From contig JADNYJ010000001.1 in assembly GCA_015501075.1 (NCBI GenBank), forward strand, positions 744,001 to 808,000: a DNA stretch of 64,000 nt, read 5' to 3'. Every line of letters begins with the position of its first letter. Position 1 is the first letter of the stretch. Below, one piece after another: positions 24,807 through 35,961 of this stretch. The notes under the pieces were generated by a model that worked only from the letters and a program-made list of their open reading frames with translations, did not search any database and was not told the origin of the DNA. Origin of the DNA: Gymnopilus junonius. Lineage: Eukaryota > Basidiomycota > Agaricomycetes > Agaricales > Galerinaceae. Made by a program: the position numbers and the translations under genes.

Positions 24807-26665
24807 ATGGACCCCTTTAGTTCTTCGGCTCTACTGCTCTTGCTTACCATTTTCCTCTCCCTCAGGATCAGAAGCTCTAATTATCCACCAGGGCCCAGAG
24901 GATTACCCCTTATCGGCGCAGCCAAAGAGCATCCAAAGACAGAGTTCTGGAAGAAATATGCACAATTAGGGCTGCGCACCGTACCCGTAACCGACGGGTA
25001 TACGGCCGGGTCTGACGGGTATTTGCCCGTCCCGTTTGAGGTTTTGGGACCTACCGTCGAACCCGTCCGTCAAGACCCGTTACGGCCATCATATGGGTAC
25101 TGCATACAATGTCATGATTCTTCCACTATCAGTGGGTGATCACCCACAAATACAATTACCTGGCCTTTGTAATGCTCTGCTTTGCACATGCAAAGGCAAC
25201 AATCATAGGGATGAAATTGACCTCCAAAGCTAACTCGAAGCATCTGAGCTCCTCGCGTGTTGGGGATTGATTGTAATTCAAAGCCCACGCTATATCTGCA
25301 AACCTCACAAAAGTCGGTAGTTGAACCTCAACTTAGTCACTGCATATATCTTTTGAATGCCTCACGAAATCAGTCGGAGTCCTCAAAGCTGAGAAAAAGT
25401 GGACATATAGTTAAATTTGTTGAATAGTAAGGAAAACGGCTGTCACACCCATTTACAGCCATTTTTTTTACCTATCCCGTCCCGTTTGGCATATTAGACT
25501 ACCCGTTTCAACCGCAATTCTGACAGCTGTACCCGTAATATGGCTGGTGCGCAGCCCTATGCACAATGGGGGAGAAAATATGGCAAGATGCCTTCAGGGT
25601 GCTTCTAGTACACTCATCTTATAATGGCCTCAGGAAAGCTTGGTTTAATTTCCTTCCATATTCTCGGGCGCCGAATGGTGGTGCTTAACTCGGCTGCGGT
25701 GGCAGAGGATCTGCTTAACAAGCGTTCTCTGATATATTCTGATCGACCTTTCTCAACTATGGCTGGAGAGCTTATGCAGCGGGAAAAGAGTGTAAGTATG
25801 TTTTACATGTGCGTAGTTACTCTTCTTTGACGGTCACTGGCGATACTTGAATGCCCTTATAGATCATATAGTAAGCGCTTGAAGACGTACCGGAAGCTAA
25901 TGCATCAAGGATTAAATCCAAATGCCGTAAAGAATTATTGGAATGTCCTGACCTCTCAAGTATGCATTTTAGTCGCAAACACCTACAAGTCACCCCAGAA
26001 TATGTTTGATCGTTTGAGAAGGTTCTCTCAAACAGAATTACTATTCTGGTTTTTTTTCTAATACTTTGTACGAACGCAGCAGCCGTTACAATGAGCATGG
26101 CGTATGGCTATAATATAGAGGAATACAGCGATCGGTTCGTCTTGTTAGCTGAAGAAGGCATGAGAGTCGGATCTTTGGCTGGAGCGCCCGGAAAATGGCT
26201 TGTGGATTCAATCCCTATCCGTGAGTGGTATCTTTTCCCATTATGCTAAGTTGGGGCATTGATATTCTCCATCGTATCAAGTAAAATATCTTCCGTAATG
26301 GTTCCCTTATGCTGGTTTCAAGAAGCAAGCAAAAGAGTGGCGACATCAACTCTACACACAATCGCTTGAATCCCACCAATGGGTCAAAGGGCAGATAGTA
26401 CGTGGCCCTTTTACCACTTTGGGTGACATGGATTCATGATCATTGATACTAGGCTAATGGGACGAATTCACCTTCCCTAACCTCTAGCTGGTTAGAATTG
26501 GAATTGGAATTATTCCAAGACGTCTGAGACCGATCACGAGGATATTGTACTTTGGGCTGCCAAAGACACCAAGGAAGCCGCGCTCGAAATTTCGAAGGCA
26601 GTTGACAGCAAAGGACAAATGATTGAACCTGATGTAGAATTTACAACATCTATTGTGAGGCAAGT
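24807..26665 (+). pseudogene. Cytochrome P450 pseudogene split by a MITE and truncated
   Basis: The remnant begins with a membrane anchor (MDPFSSSALLLLLTIFLSL) and the proline hinge YPPGPRGLPLIG, then FWKKYAQ, where the MITE at 24967-25559 interrupts the exon. With the element and one target duplicate removed, the frame continues WGRKYGKMPSG, and after an intron GRRMVVLNS, LIYSDRPFSTM, SKRLKTYRKLMHQGL and GYNIEEYSDRFVLLAEEGMR, all typical of agaric P450s. A stop codon (TAA 26296-26298) breaks KYLP*WFPYAGFKKQAKEW where the family usually has Glu. Homology fades after EDIVLWAA (about 26560). No I-helix AGxDT, ExxR or heme-binding Cys motif follows, so the C-terminal half is missing. Confidence 0.87.
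24967..25559. mobile_element. hAT-type non-autonomous MITE (593 bp)
   Basis: Perfect 14-bp terminal inverted repeats TAGGGCTGCGCACC (24967-24980, and its reverse complement at 25546-25559) are flanked by the 8-bp direct repeat TGCACAAT (24959-24966 and 25560-25567). An 8-bp target duplication with TIRs beginning TAGGG fits the hAT superfamily. The subterminal regions are packed with ACCCGT/ACGGGT hexamers in both orientations, a typical arrangement of transposase-binding sites. No transposase is encoded; the short ORFs inside are not coding. The element sits in a P450 exon. Confidence 0.92.
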
Positions 26666-27026
26666 ATTCCTTCGCTTGCTTCCCTTTTGACGTGTGACTA
26701 CACAAAACATCCATTGCAGTCATATCAAACCTTTCTCGTATTCAATCAAACCCCGCTCCAGTGGTGCTATCCATCTCGTATTGCAGAGTGTATCTTGAAC
26801 TCGAGTAACAATTGCCGATCTGTATTTATATAAAATAAAAGTTGCCTTGTACATAAATGGGGCAAGTAGGTACAAATGGGCAAAGGGTCTGCACGTGGCC
26901 AAGCACAACTGTTCAGGGACGCAATGATTTAGAGGCGCTTCCCGAATCATTCTCATTTTCTTCAACTCACGTACTGCGTTGGGGTCTGATTAGCTGCTGC
27001 TCACTCCCTCCCAACCCTTCTTGTCG
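26666..27026. other. Region between P450 remnant and PKA regulatory subunit
   Basis: About 360 bp. No further P450 sequence can be recognised, and no other gene. It probably contains the promoter and 5' UTR of the PKA regulatory-subunit gene. Confidence 0.4.
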
Positions 27027-28540
27027 ATGTCGTCGACCTTCGACCAGCTCGTGGGTGACCTGACCCGCGATGTCCATCGCGTCCAGCCCAAGGACGCTCT
27101 GCAATTCTGCGCCAACTGGTTCCAATCTCGTTTAGAAGAACAGAGAGCGCGTACTCGCGATCTGCTCGCTAGCAAGTCTACAGCAATATCTATTCCAAGT
27201 GAACTATACGTCGATAACCCTCTAGGCGGTAGTGGTTTACCTACTCTCGCGCCGTTTCCCCGCCCCCGTTCATCTATCCGAGATAGCATCGCCCATAGCC
27301 CATTTGGCACCCTGAATGTACCAGGCAACGCGCTCCTTAGCGGTGATCGCACTCCACCTTCCCTTCGATACAGCCAGAATGAGCTTCCACCCACATCGCC
27401 CCTCAGCAACGCTAATCCTTTTGCAAATTTTGAAACTGGTACTCCCACTCCTCACAACCAGGGAGATTATCTCCATCCGCCTTCTTCTGCAATCTTTGCC
27501 AGACGAACGTCTGTTTCAGCGGAATCTATCGCTGTTGACAGTAGCTCAGACGAGCCATTGCCCGTCTATCCAAAGAACGAAGACCAGGTCCGACGCATCA
27601 AGGCTGCGATCGGGAAAAACTTTCTTTTTAGACACCTCAACGAGGAGCAGGAAACAGCCGTCTTAAATGCCATGCAGGAGTTGAGGGTGGTTAAAGATGA
27701 GGTCGTTATTCGACAAGGTGATGTCGGGGAGTATTTCTACGTCGTTGAAGCAGGTCTTCTTCATGTCTTCATTCATCCCGAGCCCCTCCCTCCTGCCTGG
27801 TCGCAAACGGGTAACAGTGTGGAAGATAAATTCGTGCAACCGCAATATCATCCACAGTTCGGCAGAATGGTAAACGAATGCAAACCTGGGAGCTCGTTCG
27901 GCGAATTAGCGCTCATGTACGGTCATCCGCGTGCAGCATCTGTTGTTGCCTTGGAAGCCTCCACGTTGTGGTCGTTGGACCGAATAACATTCCGCACCAT
28001 CATCCTAAAATCGCGGCACAAACAACGTGCTATGTATGAACAGTTTTTATCGACTGTAACGCTACTTTCATCTCTTGATGCACCTGAGCGCAGCAAGATT
28101 GCCGATGCGTTAAATAGCAGTGTTTATATGGACGGGGAGGCAGTAGTCAGGCAGGGTGAGATGGGCGACACGTTTTTCTTCATTGAGGAAGGAGAAGCCG
28201 TCGTCACCAAAACTCAACAAACGGAGAATGGGGAGATCCGAGAGGTGAAGGTTGGACACCTAAAGAAAGGAGACTATTTTGGAGGCTAGCCTGCTTTCAT
28301 TTTCAATTTATCAAGGTGCTAATAAAACTCTTATCTGCAGAATTGTCCCTGTTGCGGTTGGCTCCTCGTGCAGCGACTGTTAGTGCGGTGTATCGTACCG
28401 ACCCATCAGCACCGAAACTCAAGGTGGCTTCTCTTGATGAAGCGTCATTCACCCGCCTACTTGGCCCTTTACGAGAAATCATGGAACGCAAGGCAGGCGA
28501 GGCTTACGGACTCGGTGCCAGACTCTCTATTTCTCGCTAG
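27027..28540 (+). CDS. cAMP-dependent protein kinase regulatory subunit
   Basis: Inhibits the PKA catalytic subunit and releases it on cAMP binding. The gene has two exons (27027-28284 and 28341-28540) and 485 aa. The N-terminal dimerisation/docking helix (MSSTFDQLVGDLTRDVHRVQ) is followed by a Ser/Pro-rich linker and the inhibitor site ARRTSVSAE, whose phosphorylatable Ser makes it type II-like. Two cyclic-nucleotide-binding domains follow, each with a phosphate-binding cassette: GSSFGELALMYGHPRAASV, and in the second GGELSLLRLAPRAATV split by the intron. That intron starts GC (GAG|GCTAGC), a GC-AG type, required to keep GGELSLL. The tail ends ARLSISR. Confidence 0.95.
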
Positions 28541-28915
28541 GCTTTCGCTTTCTCCTTGCTTGTGGATTTTTTTTCTTGCTGCTTTTATCTAGAGCGATAT
28601 ACCTGTACTACTGTATGATATGATCGTGTGATTAACACGGAAGCATTGGTGTAAACCATTTTAGACTTCAGTCTTTCCCTCAAAGATCTCTCTCAAGCGT
28701 TAACGTTTATCTTGCATTTTTATTTCTGAATCGATCAATGTGCATGTGCCTGCTGACTGGAAGCTCTATGAAGTACTTCTGGATGACCCGCACAGGCATC
28801 CTGAAGTAATCTACATTCGACCTCGACAGCTACACCATGGCTATTACGGTCGTGATGCCAACGTGGGGCTAAGGATTAATGGAAGCCATGGTTGGACTAG
28901 TGGCTTGGAGAATCC
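28541..28915. other. Intergenic region with weak ORFs
   Basis: About 375 bp. An open frame at 28740-28940 is not recognisable and overlaps the presumed 5' exon of the next gene; true upstream exons of that gene may lie here. Confidence 0.3.
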
Positions 28916-30175
28916 ATGGGTGGGAACGGGTCAATTGTGATAGCATGTTGGCGTGGAGCAAAGAAAACCTTCTTGTATCCCCCACCTGCAGGTTGCACCC
29001 TTCCTTTCCATCCCGTATCCGACAGACGTCCGCCTTCGACTCGTCTCTCACACTCTTTTGTTTTCATACCCAAACTGGATGCTGCGACCTTGATGGACGC
29101 CTATGCCTTGAACGCTCTGCAAGAGAGGCAGCTGCCTGGCCTCTCAGGATTCCCAATTCCGTCAGACTTGCCAATGTAGGTTCCCGACATGGACCAATCC
29201 TTTGTGGTGTCTAATGATCTGGTAGTACACTTCCAATCCCACTACCGACCAAAAAGCCGAACCCGACTAGCAGTAGTGCTTCTCTATCTTCCACGTACGA
29301 ACCGTTTAATTTTGCCGACTGTCCGTTTTTTTATTAATTGCCGAATATCAAATGTAGGACAAATTCTAGCTCTGCAAGTCTTAGTTCGACTTCTTCGTAA
29401 GATGCCACTCTTATTTTTTGGGAGCAGAGTCGCTGATAAATGCCGTGGTCTCCATTTCAGAACTTCAACTTCTTCATCGACGTCCACCTCTTCACCCTCA
29501 AGCTCTTTCAGCTCTACTTCCGCGACACCTACGTCCTCTTCCTCTTCCGACAGTGTTCTTTCGACCTCAACCCACACTGTAACGGCCTTTCCTGATGTGC
29601 CCTCGACTGTAGCAAGTTCAACTCCTAGCTCCTCGACTACGTCTTTCCTCCAGAACAAGATTCTCTCTGGAATTGTCTTCGCAGTAGTTGGTATCATCGG
29701 TCTAACTATTCTAGTCACGATCGCGACTTTGGCTCTCAGGCGGAGGCGAAACAAAAGGCTTATTGAGGAGGCTGTATCCTTTGACCCTGTCAACCCGGAC
29801 ATGAATTATCACGACTTGTTGGAGAATGGTCAACTCACCGAGTGCAAGTCGAGGACTAGCAGTAGCACGGGGTTCGGGAGTAACTGGAGTCACGGTCTGG
29901 AAGTCAAGAATACACCAGCATTTGACCCTGCTTCCTTGCCTCCTTATAATACGACGAACCTGTCGTCGTACCCCCAGGTGAAACAAGATTATCACAGCAG
30001 TCTTCAAAAGCACGCACCATCGTCCTTTCATTGGGGAGTACCAGCAGAGCAAGGCAACCCCCTCCGTCTGTCACCTGTAGAAGAAGTGGAACGCTCTCGA
30101 CGGTCGCGTTCAACATCGTCAACTGAAATCAAATTTGCACCATCGGCCTCAGCTCATAATCAAGCAGGATATTAA
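28916..30175 (+). CDS. Ser/Thr-rich single-pass membrane protein (MID2-like architecture)
   Basis: The C-terminal exon is well supported: a mucin-like Ser/Thr tract, a transmembrane helix (GIVFAVVGIIGLTILVTIATLAL) followed by the stop-transfer RRRRNKR, and a cytoplasmic tail ending SAHNQAGY. Upstream, three short introns keep the Ser/Thr-rich frame open: CCAAT|GTAGGT to GGTAG|TACACT near 29174-29226, GAACC|GTTTAA to TGTAG|GACAAA, and TCTTC|GTAAGA to TTCAG|AACTTC. The extracellular N-terminal domain and the true start are uncertain; 28916 is the first Met in the connected frame. The architecture resembles fungal cell-wall stress sensors, but no specific function can be claimed. Confidence 0.55.
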
Positions 30176-30523
30176 TGCAATGACCTTGTAAACGATCTGT
30201 CCATTCTGACGAAAGCCGACCATTTACCTTCACACAGATGTTGATGAATACCCCAGTTCCTACGCTATACCCACCCTTCGAGGCCAGTGAATTTTCCGAC
30301 TTACACACGTTTAGTCGCTCCTTTTCAACAATAATCACATACAGAATTCTGTCAGCGCAGCCTGATGACCCTTTGGGCAGGCCCATTGAGAGACAGTTCC
30401 TTGTTCCTTGTATCTGCAGGGCATATTCTCTATTTTTACTAGAAACGAAGATAATCTGTACATCATACATGCATAGTATCTTTTTTTTTGTACGATTGAA
30501 TCATGATAACAAAAATACTGTGA

Positions 30524-32929
30524 TCACTCCGCCTTTTCATCAGAGATTGGGGACAATATTTTTGAATTATCAGTCTCGGCACGTACAACCTCTCGCCGAG
30601 CTTTATGTTTCAGGGATCCTTTCCCCTCCTTCTGCCATTCCCTGCGTTCCAGAGTGTAGACAATCCAAGTGATTACCAAAGTTGCCATACATATGCATAT
30701 CATTGCAATCATCCCTTTACGAAATTTGGGCGCATCTGTCGCAGGATAGAACACAATTGACCACCAGGCGTTGACGGCATTGTTCCACATGCTGTTAGAA
30801 GGAGTTAGCTACTTGGAAGGAAGCTGCGGCAGAGAGAAAGGTTTGGATACTTCATAGACGCAAGCACTACTGCTCGTTCTTGATCGTCATCAGCGCATAT
30901 TTGATTCGCCCAGCTGTGTGCGCATGAGTCAGATGAGAATGTAGATGGTCAAATTAATACAGACGCAACGCACGCAAATGTTGTCGCCTGTCCGGCGTAC
31001 GACGCTCCAGCTAAATCTAGGTCGGAAATAGAGCGATGAGCGGATGTCAGTCGACATTTAGATATAACTTTACAATACGCAAAGAATTTAAGCCCTGTTG
31101 GGGAGCCCCAGACTAGGATACATATCGAGGAGAAAATTAATGCCACAGACATATACACTAGCACAGGCCAGCGTCTTTGAGTGCGGTCGGTCCATGTAGC
31201 GCAGACTAATGTTGAGACTATGGCAAATGCTGTCATACCAGACGGGTAATAATCTAAAATGGATGATTTTCTCATCTTCTAAACAAAATACTTTTCTGGC
31301 GCACCAATTTGTTCAATGGTGTATCCCCCAATTGCCTTCAGCCATAGGCCCATCAAATTGTTAGAACCGAAGCTCTCAGTCTCACCAGATATTGCGAACT
31401 ACATAGGAAAAAAATAATCTCAGGTTGTCGTCAACATTTGAAATTCCATCCTAAATTTACCAGCAAACTGCAGGCATACCATCTCCAGCGAGAGAGGATC
31501 CTTCGGAGTATATTCCATGCCAAAGGACGAGATCGGGCTTGTTCCAGAGCTTCAACTTCCTCAAGTCTTTCATAAGCTAGAATACGTTCCTTGTCGTCTA
31601 CACTTGAGCCAAAATCTTCCAGATATCGTGGAGAAAATATACCTCTTTTGAAAGATAAAAAGCCCGGGTCGTTCGAGGAAGGTCTGGAAATACAAGAAAG
31701 CCATACAATGCGATGGGCATTGTGATCACTCCGTCGATGACGAACCTAGAAGGATAAAAAAATTATATGTGAGCGAACTAGACTGGACTAGACTAGAAAT
31801 TTATCGACCTACAACCATCTCCATCCGCTCCGACCCGCATGTCCGTTAAGATTCCTGCGAGGAGTCAAGACGTAAAAATACTATATCCCGGAGCCATTTC
31901 ATTGCTTATGTCTGACCTGTAAACAGCAGCTTGGAGGACACCGGAGAATCTATTTAAAAGGAAGCTGAATGAGTGTGATCTTCGTCCCTTGGAGAGTTCG
32001 CCCACTCACAGTGTGCCGGCCAAACCGGAGCTGGTAAAAATACCCGAGCGCTTGCCAAGCTCTTCTGGTTTATACCACCTTTGCCATTCGACAGATTAAT
32101 ATCTTTGCAAGGGCACAAGCCAGCTGAGAGCAAGACCTACGACCCCAGCACATAGTGAGTACCCACGAAAGTTGAGGACTCGGCTATTCCTTGAAAAAAT
32201 CGGATGGCATATATCTAGATAATAGTAAGATATTGAACGAGACGACAATTGTCCGAGGACCCGAGCGACACATACCTGGTTGACGTTTTTGGCGACACTC
32301 GTACTAGAACCTTGTTTTGAGCAATTTGCCGTATAAGGGCGCAGCATTCTCATACATACCAGAAAGTAAGAACACCCCACACAATTTGCATAGATGGAAA
32401 CCAAATGCGGGGAGAAACCACTTGCAGCATAAGATTATCTTAAGTGGGAGATTAGGTCCCTTGGAGAGCAGTTGACTTCGCAGCAGCCTCATACTGGGTA
32501 TCATTCCGACAATGTATCCACATGTGAATATGGTATTGATTTTCTGTCAGACGGACATAAGATATGGCGAAAGATGGCCAGTGCAGGTTAAATATCTAAC
32601 GTTGAATTCTGTTCCGACCATGCGCAGCTCTTCCATCATCCCAGAAACATAGGCATTGGATATATTGGACCGGTCAAGGTCTAGACAAAAGGGGTTATAT
32701 GAATGAGGACACAGCAGGGATGTGGGACAACAGACAATTAGAGAAATACTGGCAGAAGGCAATAGCAGGGACCGTTATAATCGGGCTCACGAGGTGAAGA
32801 CACGAGGATCGCACAGGGAAGAGGACGCACCATAAGACAGCAGTAGGACAAGATAAAGCAGTCAATCTTTGTAAGAAGCAGCCTTTCAGGGTCTCTGGGC
32901 CAGAGGGCAGCCCAGAATTTGACAGGCAT
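30524..32929 (-). CDS. MFS transporter, allantoate/pantothenate permease family (DAL5-like)
   Basis: A proton-coupled importer of anionic metabolites of the Dal5/Fen2/Tna1 type. Many short introns break it up. Read from 32929: MPVKFWAALWPRDPE, TKIDCFILSYCCLM, then Y-F-S-N joined to YLDRSNISNAYVSGM (the family's NYLDR motif), INTIFTCGYIVGMIP, NNLMLQVVSPRIWFPSMQ, VWGVLTF, IYAIRFFQGIAESSTFVG, GKRSGIFTSSGLAGTLFSG, and NGHAGRSGWRWLFVIDG. The last exon holds the final helix (MIAMICICMATLVITWIVY) and a charged tail ending ISDEKAE. About ten splice junctions were inferred and all use GT-AG. The substrate cannot be told from sequence. It is divergent from YTP1. Confidence 0.85.
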
Positions 32930-33446
32930 CTTAGTTGCTGAGTGTGCGGAGGAGAGGATGATGGATTCGCAAGCATGACGTAAGAAAGCTGATAAATGTT
33001 GTGTCCGGTGTGCCGATGATGCCGAGCTTCTTCGCAAAATCGGAGAAAAGCGGACAAGATAATTGATGAGAAGCTCTCATGTGAGCTCGATGTCCGCAAT
33101 GGCCTGCTCGCTGTGTTTTCTCATGTTCTTTCTTATTTGACTGTTCGCAGATCACTGTGGATGGTTTAGATGAACCATTTGGGTGGGAATAGGCATTCTT
33201 GTCCTACGTAATCCCACCGGCGGACTGCATTTCGAATGGCACGGAACGGTCTGGAAAGTACATACTCCGGAATCGCGCCCCAGATCTATCCCTTTGCTTT
33301 GCTTTGTCAGTAAACCTGAGTCAAACTTACCCTCCGTCGCGATCATTATTTGTTCATCGGATCGTTCAGCTATTTCTTAAACCTTCATGGACAATATCGG
33401 CCCTCGGTGATTCCTCTTCCTCAACCTCGCCTCCCCCAACCTCACC
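32930..33446. promoter_or_regulatory. Divergent promoter region, MFS transporter / YTP1-like gene
   Basis: About 517 bp between outward-facing start codons. It contains pyrimidine-rich tracts close to the YTP1-like start. No gene was seen in it. Confidence 0.4.
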
Positions 33447-35726
33447 ATGCATCTGCGGTGGACTGCTCTTGTCCCCGTCTTCTCCGTAGCCCTTGCGCCT
33501 TTCCTCGCCCATGCTTCACCTGCGTCCTATGATCGCTTTCTCGAGCGTTCTTCATTGTATGAGAAACGAGATGGCTCACATCACCATAACGCTCATGCTG
33601 CTCCCCTTCTGGTACTGAACGAAACTGAAGTTACGATGTATCACGCCCCGACCCCTCCTTCGTATTACACCCTCGATTTCGAGGATGAGGGTCACGAACG
33701 ACGACCTAAGGGTTTTATGATTTTTCACGGAATATCTATGTGTCTGGCTTTCTTCGTTTCTCTTCCCGTTGGTAAGCAACTTGTTGTCTCCATGTAGTTT
33801 TCTAACTCACCTTTGTAAAAGGTATCGTTTTACGGTCTGTAAATCACGCTGCACATAGCCTTGCGACGGCCTCATTCTACACATTTATTGTTCTTGGTTG
33901 CGCCTCGAGTGGTATTTACCGAAAAATGTCCCCAAATATGTAAGTTTTAGTCATCGATCTATTCTGTGATGGTTTTAATCTGTTCTTTTAGGTATGAAGG
34001 TTGGTCCAACCGTATCTAGTTCGACGCCTCGAATTAAAAATATCTATCAGGTGCTGTTCATAGCTCGCAAGGGTACTTCATCATCGCGGTTGCTATTTCG
34101 CTGTCTGCCCTCGACATCATTGCTGCTCTTCGACGATTTATCACCTTTCTTCGTTCGTCTGACAAATCTTTGAAAAGTTTTTGGCGAACTGTCGTTAAAA
34201 AAGAACACATCCAATTGGAAGCTGGCCCAGAATACTCTGGTATTATTTCCGAAGAACTAGAAGATTGGAAACAGCAAAGATGATGCGCGACTCGGTGGAG
34301 CTACAGGATGTTCTATTGGATGACGACTCGGATCGGAGCCATACGGAACAATGGGCAAATGCAGTCCATCAACATCGCAGACAATTTTCCATGGCCTCAG
34401 ATGGAACTGTAATCGGATCTCACTCTCCGGGTCACTCTCAAGACACTTTCCATGATGCCAAAGCACGACGGATGCCATTAACTCGTCTAGATCGTTTGAG
34501 CCAAATTGGCAATCTTGTCTTCACTGTTGTCGAGAGATCTCTTGTTCTAGCAGGTTTTGCGCAGGTTTTGACAGGGATAGTCATCTATACCGGTGAGTCT
34601 TTATCAGATGTTTGTCGATGTAGCTCACTGTACGCCTAGGTGGATGCAGAGAAAACTATATAAATGGTTGTTTGGCACATCTGATCAGTGAGCGAATTCT
34701 GCTTCCTGACTACCAGGTTGTTTATCTCCCCAATCGGTATTTGCAGAAGGAGCCATATTCTGGTGTTACGGCCTATTGACTTTTGCTCGATTCCTTGGAT
34801 CATATGCTGATCGTGGATGGGCATGGAACAGAACTCCCACAGGGGACCCATACACTGCTGAATTCGTCGAATCTTTTGTGATCTTCTTGTATGGGGCAAC
34901 GAACACGTGGATGGAGAGATTTGGAGCCAAGTCTGGCGATCCGTTCACAACTAAGCAGATTCAGCATATCAGCATTGCAGTAAGAGCGGCCCGATTCGTA
35001 TCGTGGATTCCTGTCTTGAAATTTTTACTGTAGGTTATGTTTTGGTTTGCTGGCCTCCTGGGAATGGGCATCGAGTCGAAGACAGTGCGTAAATGGCTTG
35101 CGTCGTCAACCTTCGCTGCATCGTCTAGTTCTTCCGATATCCCGCAAGAAGCTGTGGAAGAACCAGCAAGCTATCTTGGGAGCTTCAATCCGTTCCCTGC
35201 TCTTGTAATTGGAGTGACAGGAGCGGCGATGGCCGCCCACGCACAGACGTACCTTTTCCAGGCAAGTCGTGTGGTCCGGACAGTTAGCGTCCAAAGTCTA
35301 ATTGTCTAAACATCCCATAGGTTCAGATCCACGCCTTATGGGGAAATCTGCTCGTCGCTTTTTCCGTACTCAGATGTCTGACGTATTTCTTCCTGTGGCT
35401 GGGACCTCCCCGCTCAATCTTACCCTCCCGCCCCCCAACCGAGGCTCTTGGCAGTTTCTTCCTGGCGTGCGGTGGCCTTGTGTTCATCTCTTCGGATGAA
35501 GAGATAACTATTGCCGCCATGCGTCGAGGACGGGATGGTGCGCGCTTTTGTTTCCTTATTTATCGTGGTTGTTTTTAACAATGCTTATCATGCAGATGTA
35601 ATGATGTTCCTTAATGTTGCTGTCGCAATAACGTGCCTGGGATGCTGCTGGACGTTGGCTGTTGTAGGGTTCAAAGGATGGTTAAAGTCTCGGACTCATT
35701 CTGTAACCTACCGACATGCAAGCTAA
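33447..35726 (+). CDS. YTP1-like membrane protein (DUF2427 + YTP1 domains)
   Basis: A multi-pass membrane protein with a signal peptide (MHLRWTALVPVFSVALAPFLAHA). The DUF2427/cytochrome-b561-like part includes RPKGFMIFHGISMCLAFFVSLPV, a conserved His environment. The YTP1 domain includes RLDRLSQIGNLVFTVVERSLV, GGCRENYINGCLAH, IFWCYGLLTFARFLGSYA, WAWN and QTYLFQVQIHALWGNLLV. The last helix is MMFLNVAVAITCLGCCWTLAVVGF. About six introns are present. A single-base slip occurs at TT 34264-34265 (EELED, then WKQQR*, versus LETAKMMRDSVELQ): one extra T rejoins the frames. Similar yeast proteins are uncharacterised. Confidence 0.86.
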
Positions 35727-35961
35727 TCTGGCTTCCTCTTCTATGTTGTTGTATTTTGTCACCCCCATTCCTATTATTTGTTAATCGCGCCAGCCACTGT
35801 TTTTGCTGGTGCATTGTAGCCTTTTCACCTGTTTCAAGTAGATAGTTGTGTTACCCCTCAGTCAAGTGTGTTCGTACTTACATACTGTTACCCCCAAAAG
35901 TAATCTTTTTCGAAAAAATAAACATAAGCAATGAGAATGCTATGCATTAATTAGAGCTTCT

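Noticed and set aside
25036..25233. 65-codon ORF inside the MITE
   Set aside because: It lies within a non-autonomous element full of repeated hexamers, has no protein-like composition and no homology to transposases.
28740..28940. Open frame before the Ser/Thr-rich gene (VPADWKLYEVLLDDPHRHPE)
   Set aside because: It could be an upstream exon but no splice could be found that joins it in frame to the supported exons, so it was not annotated.
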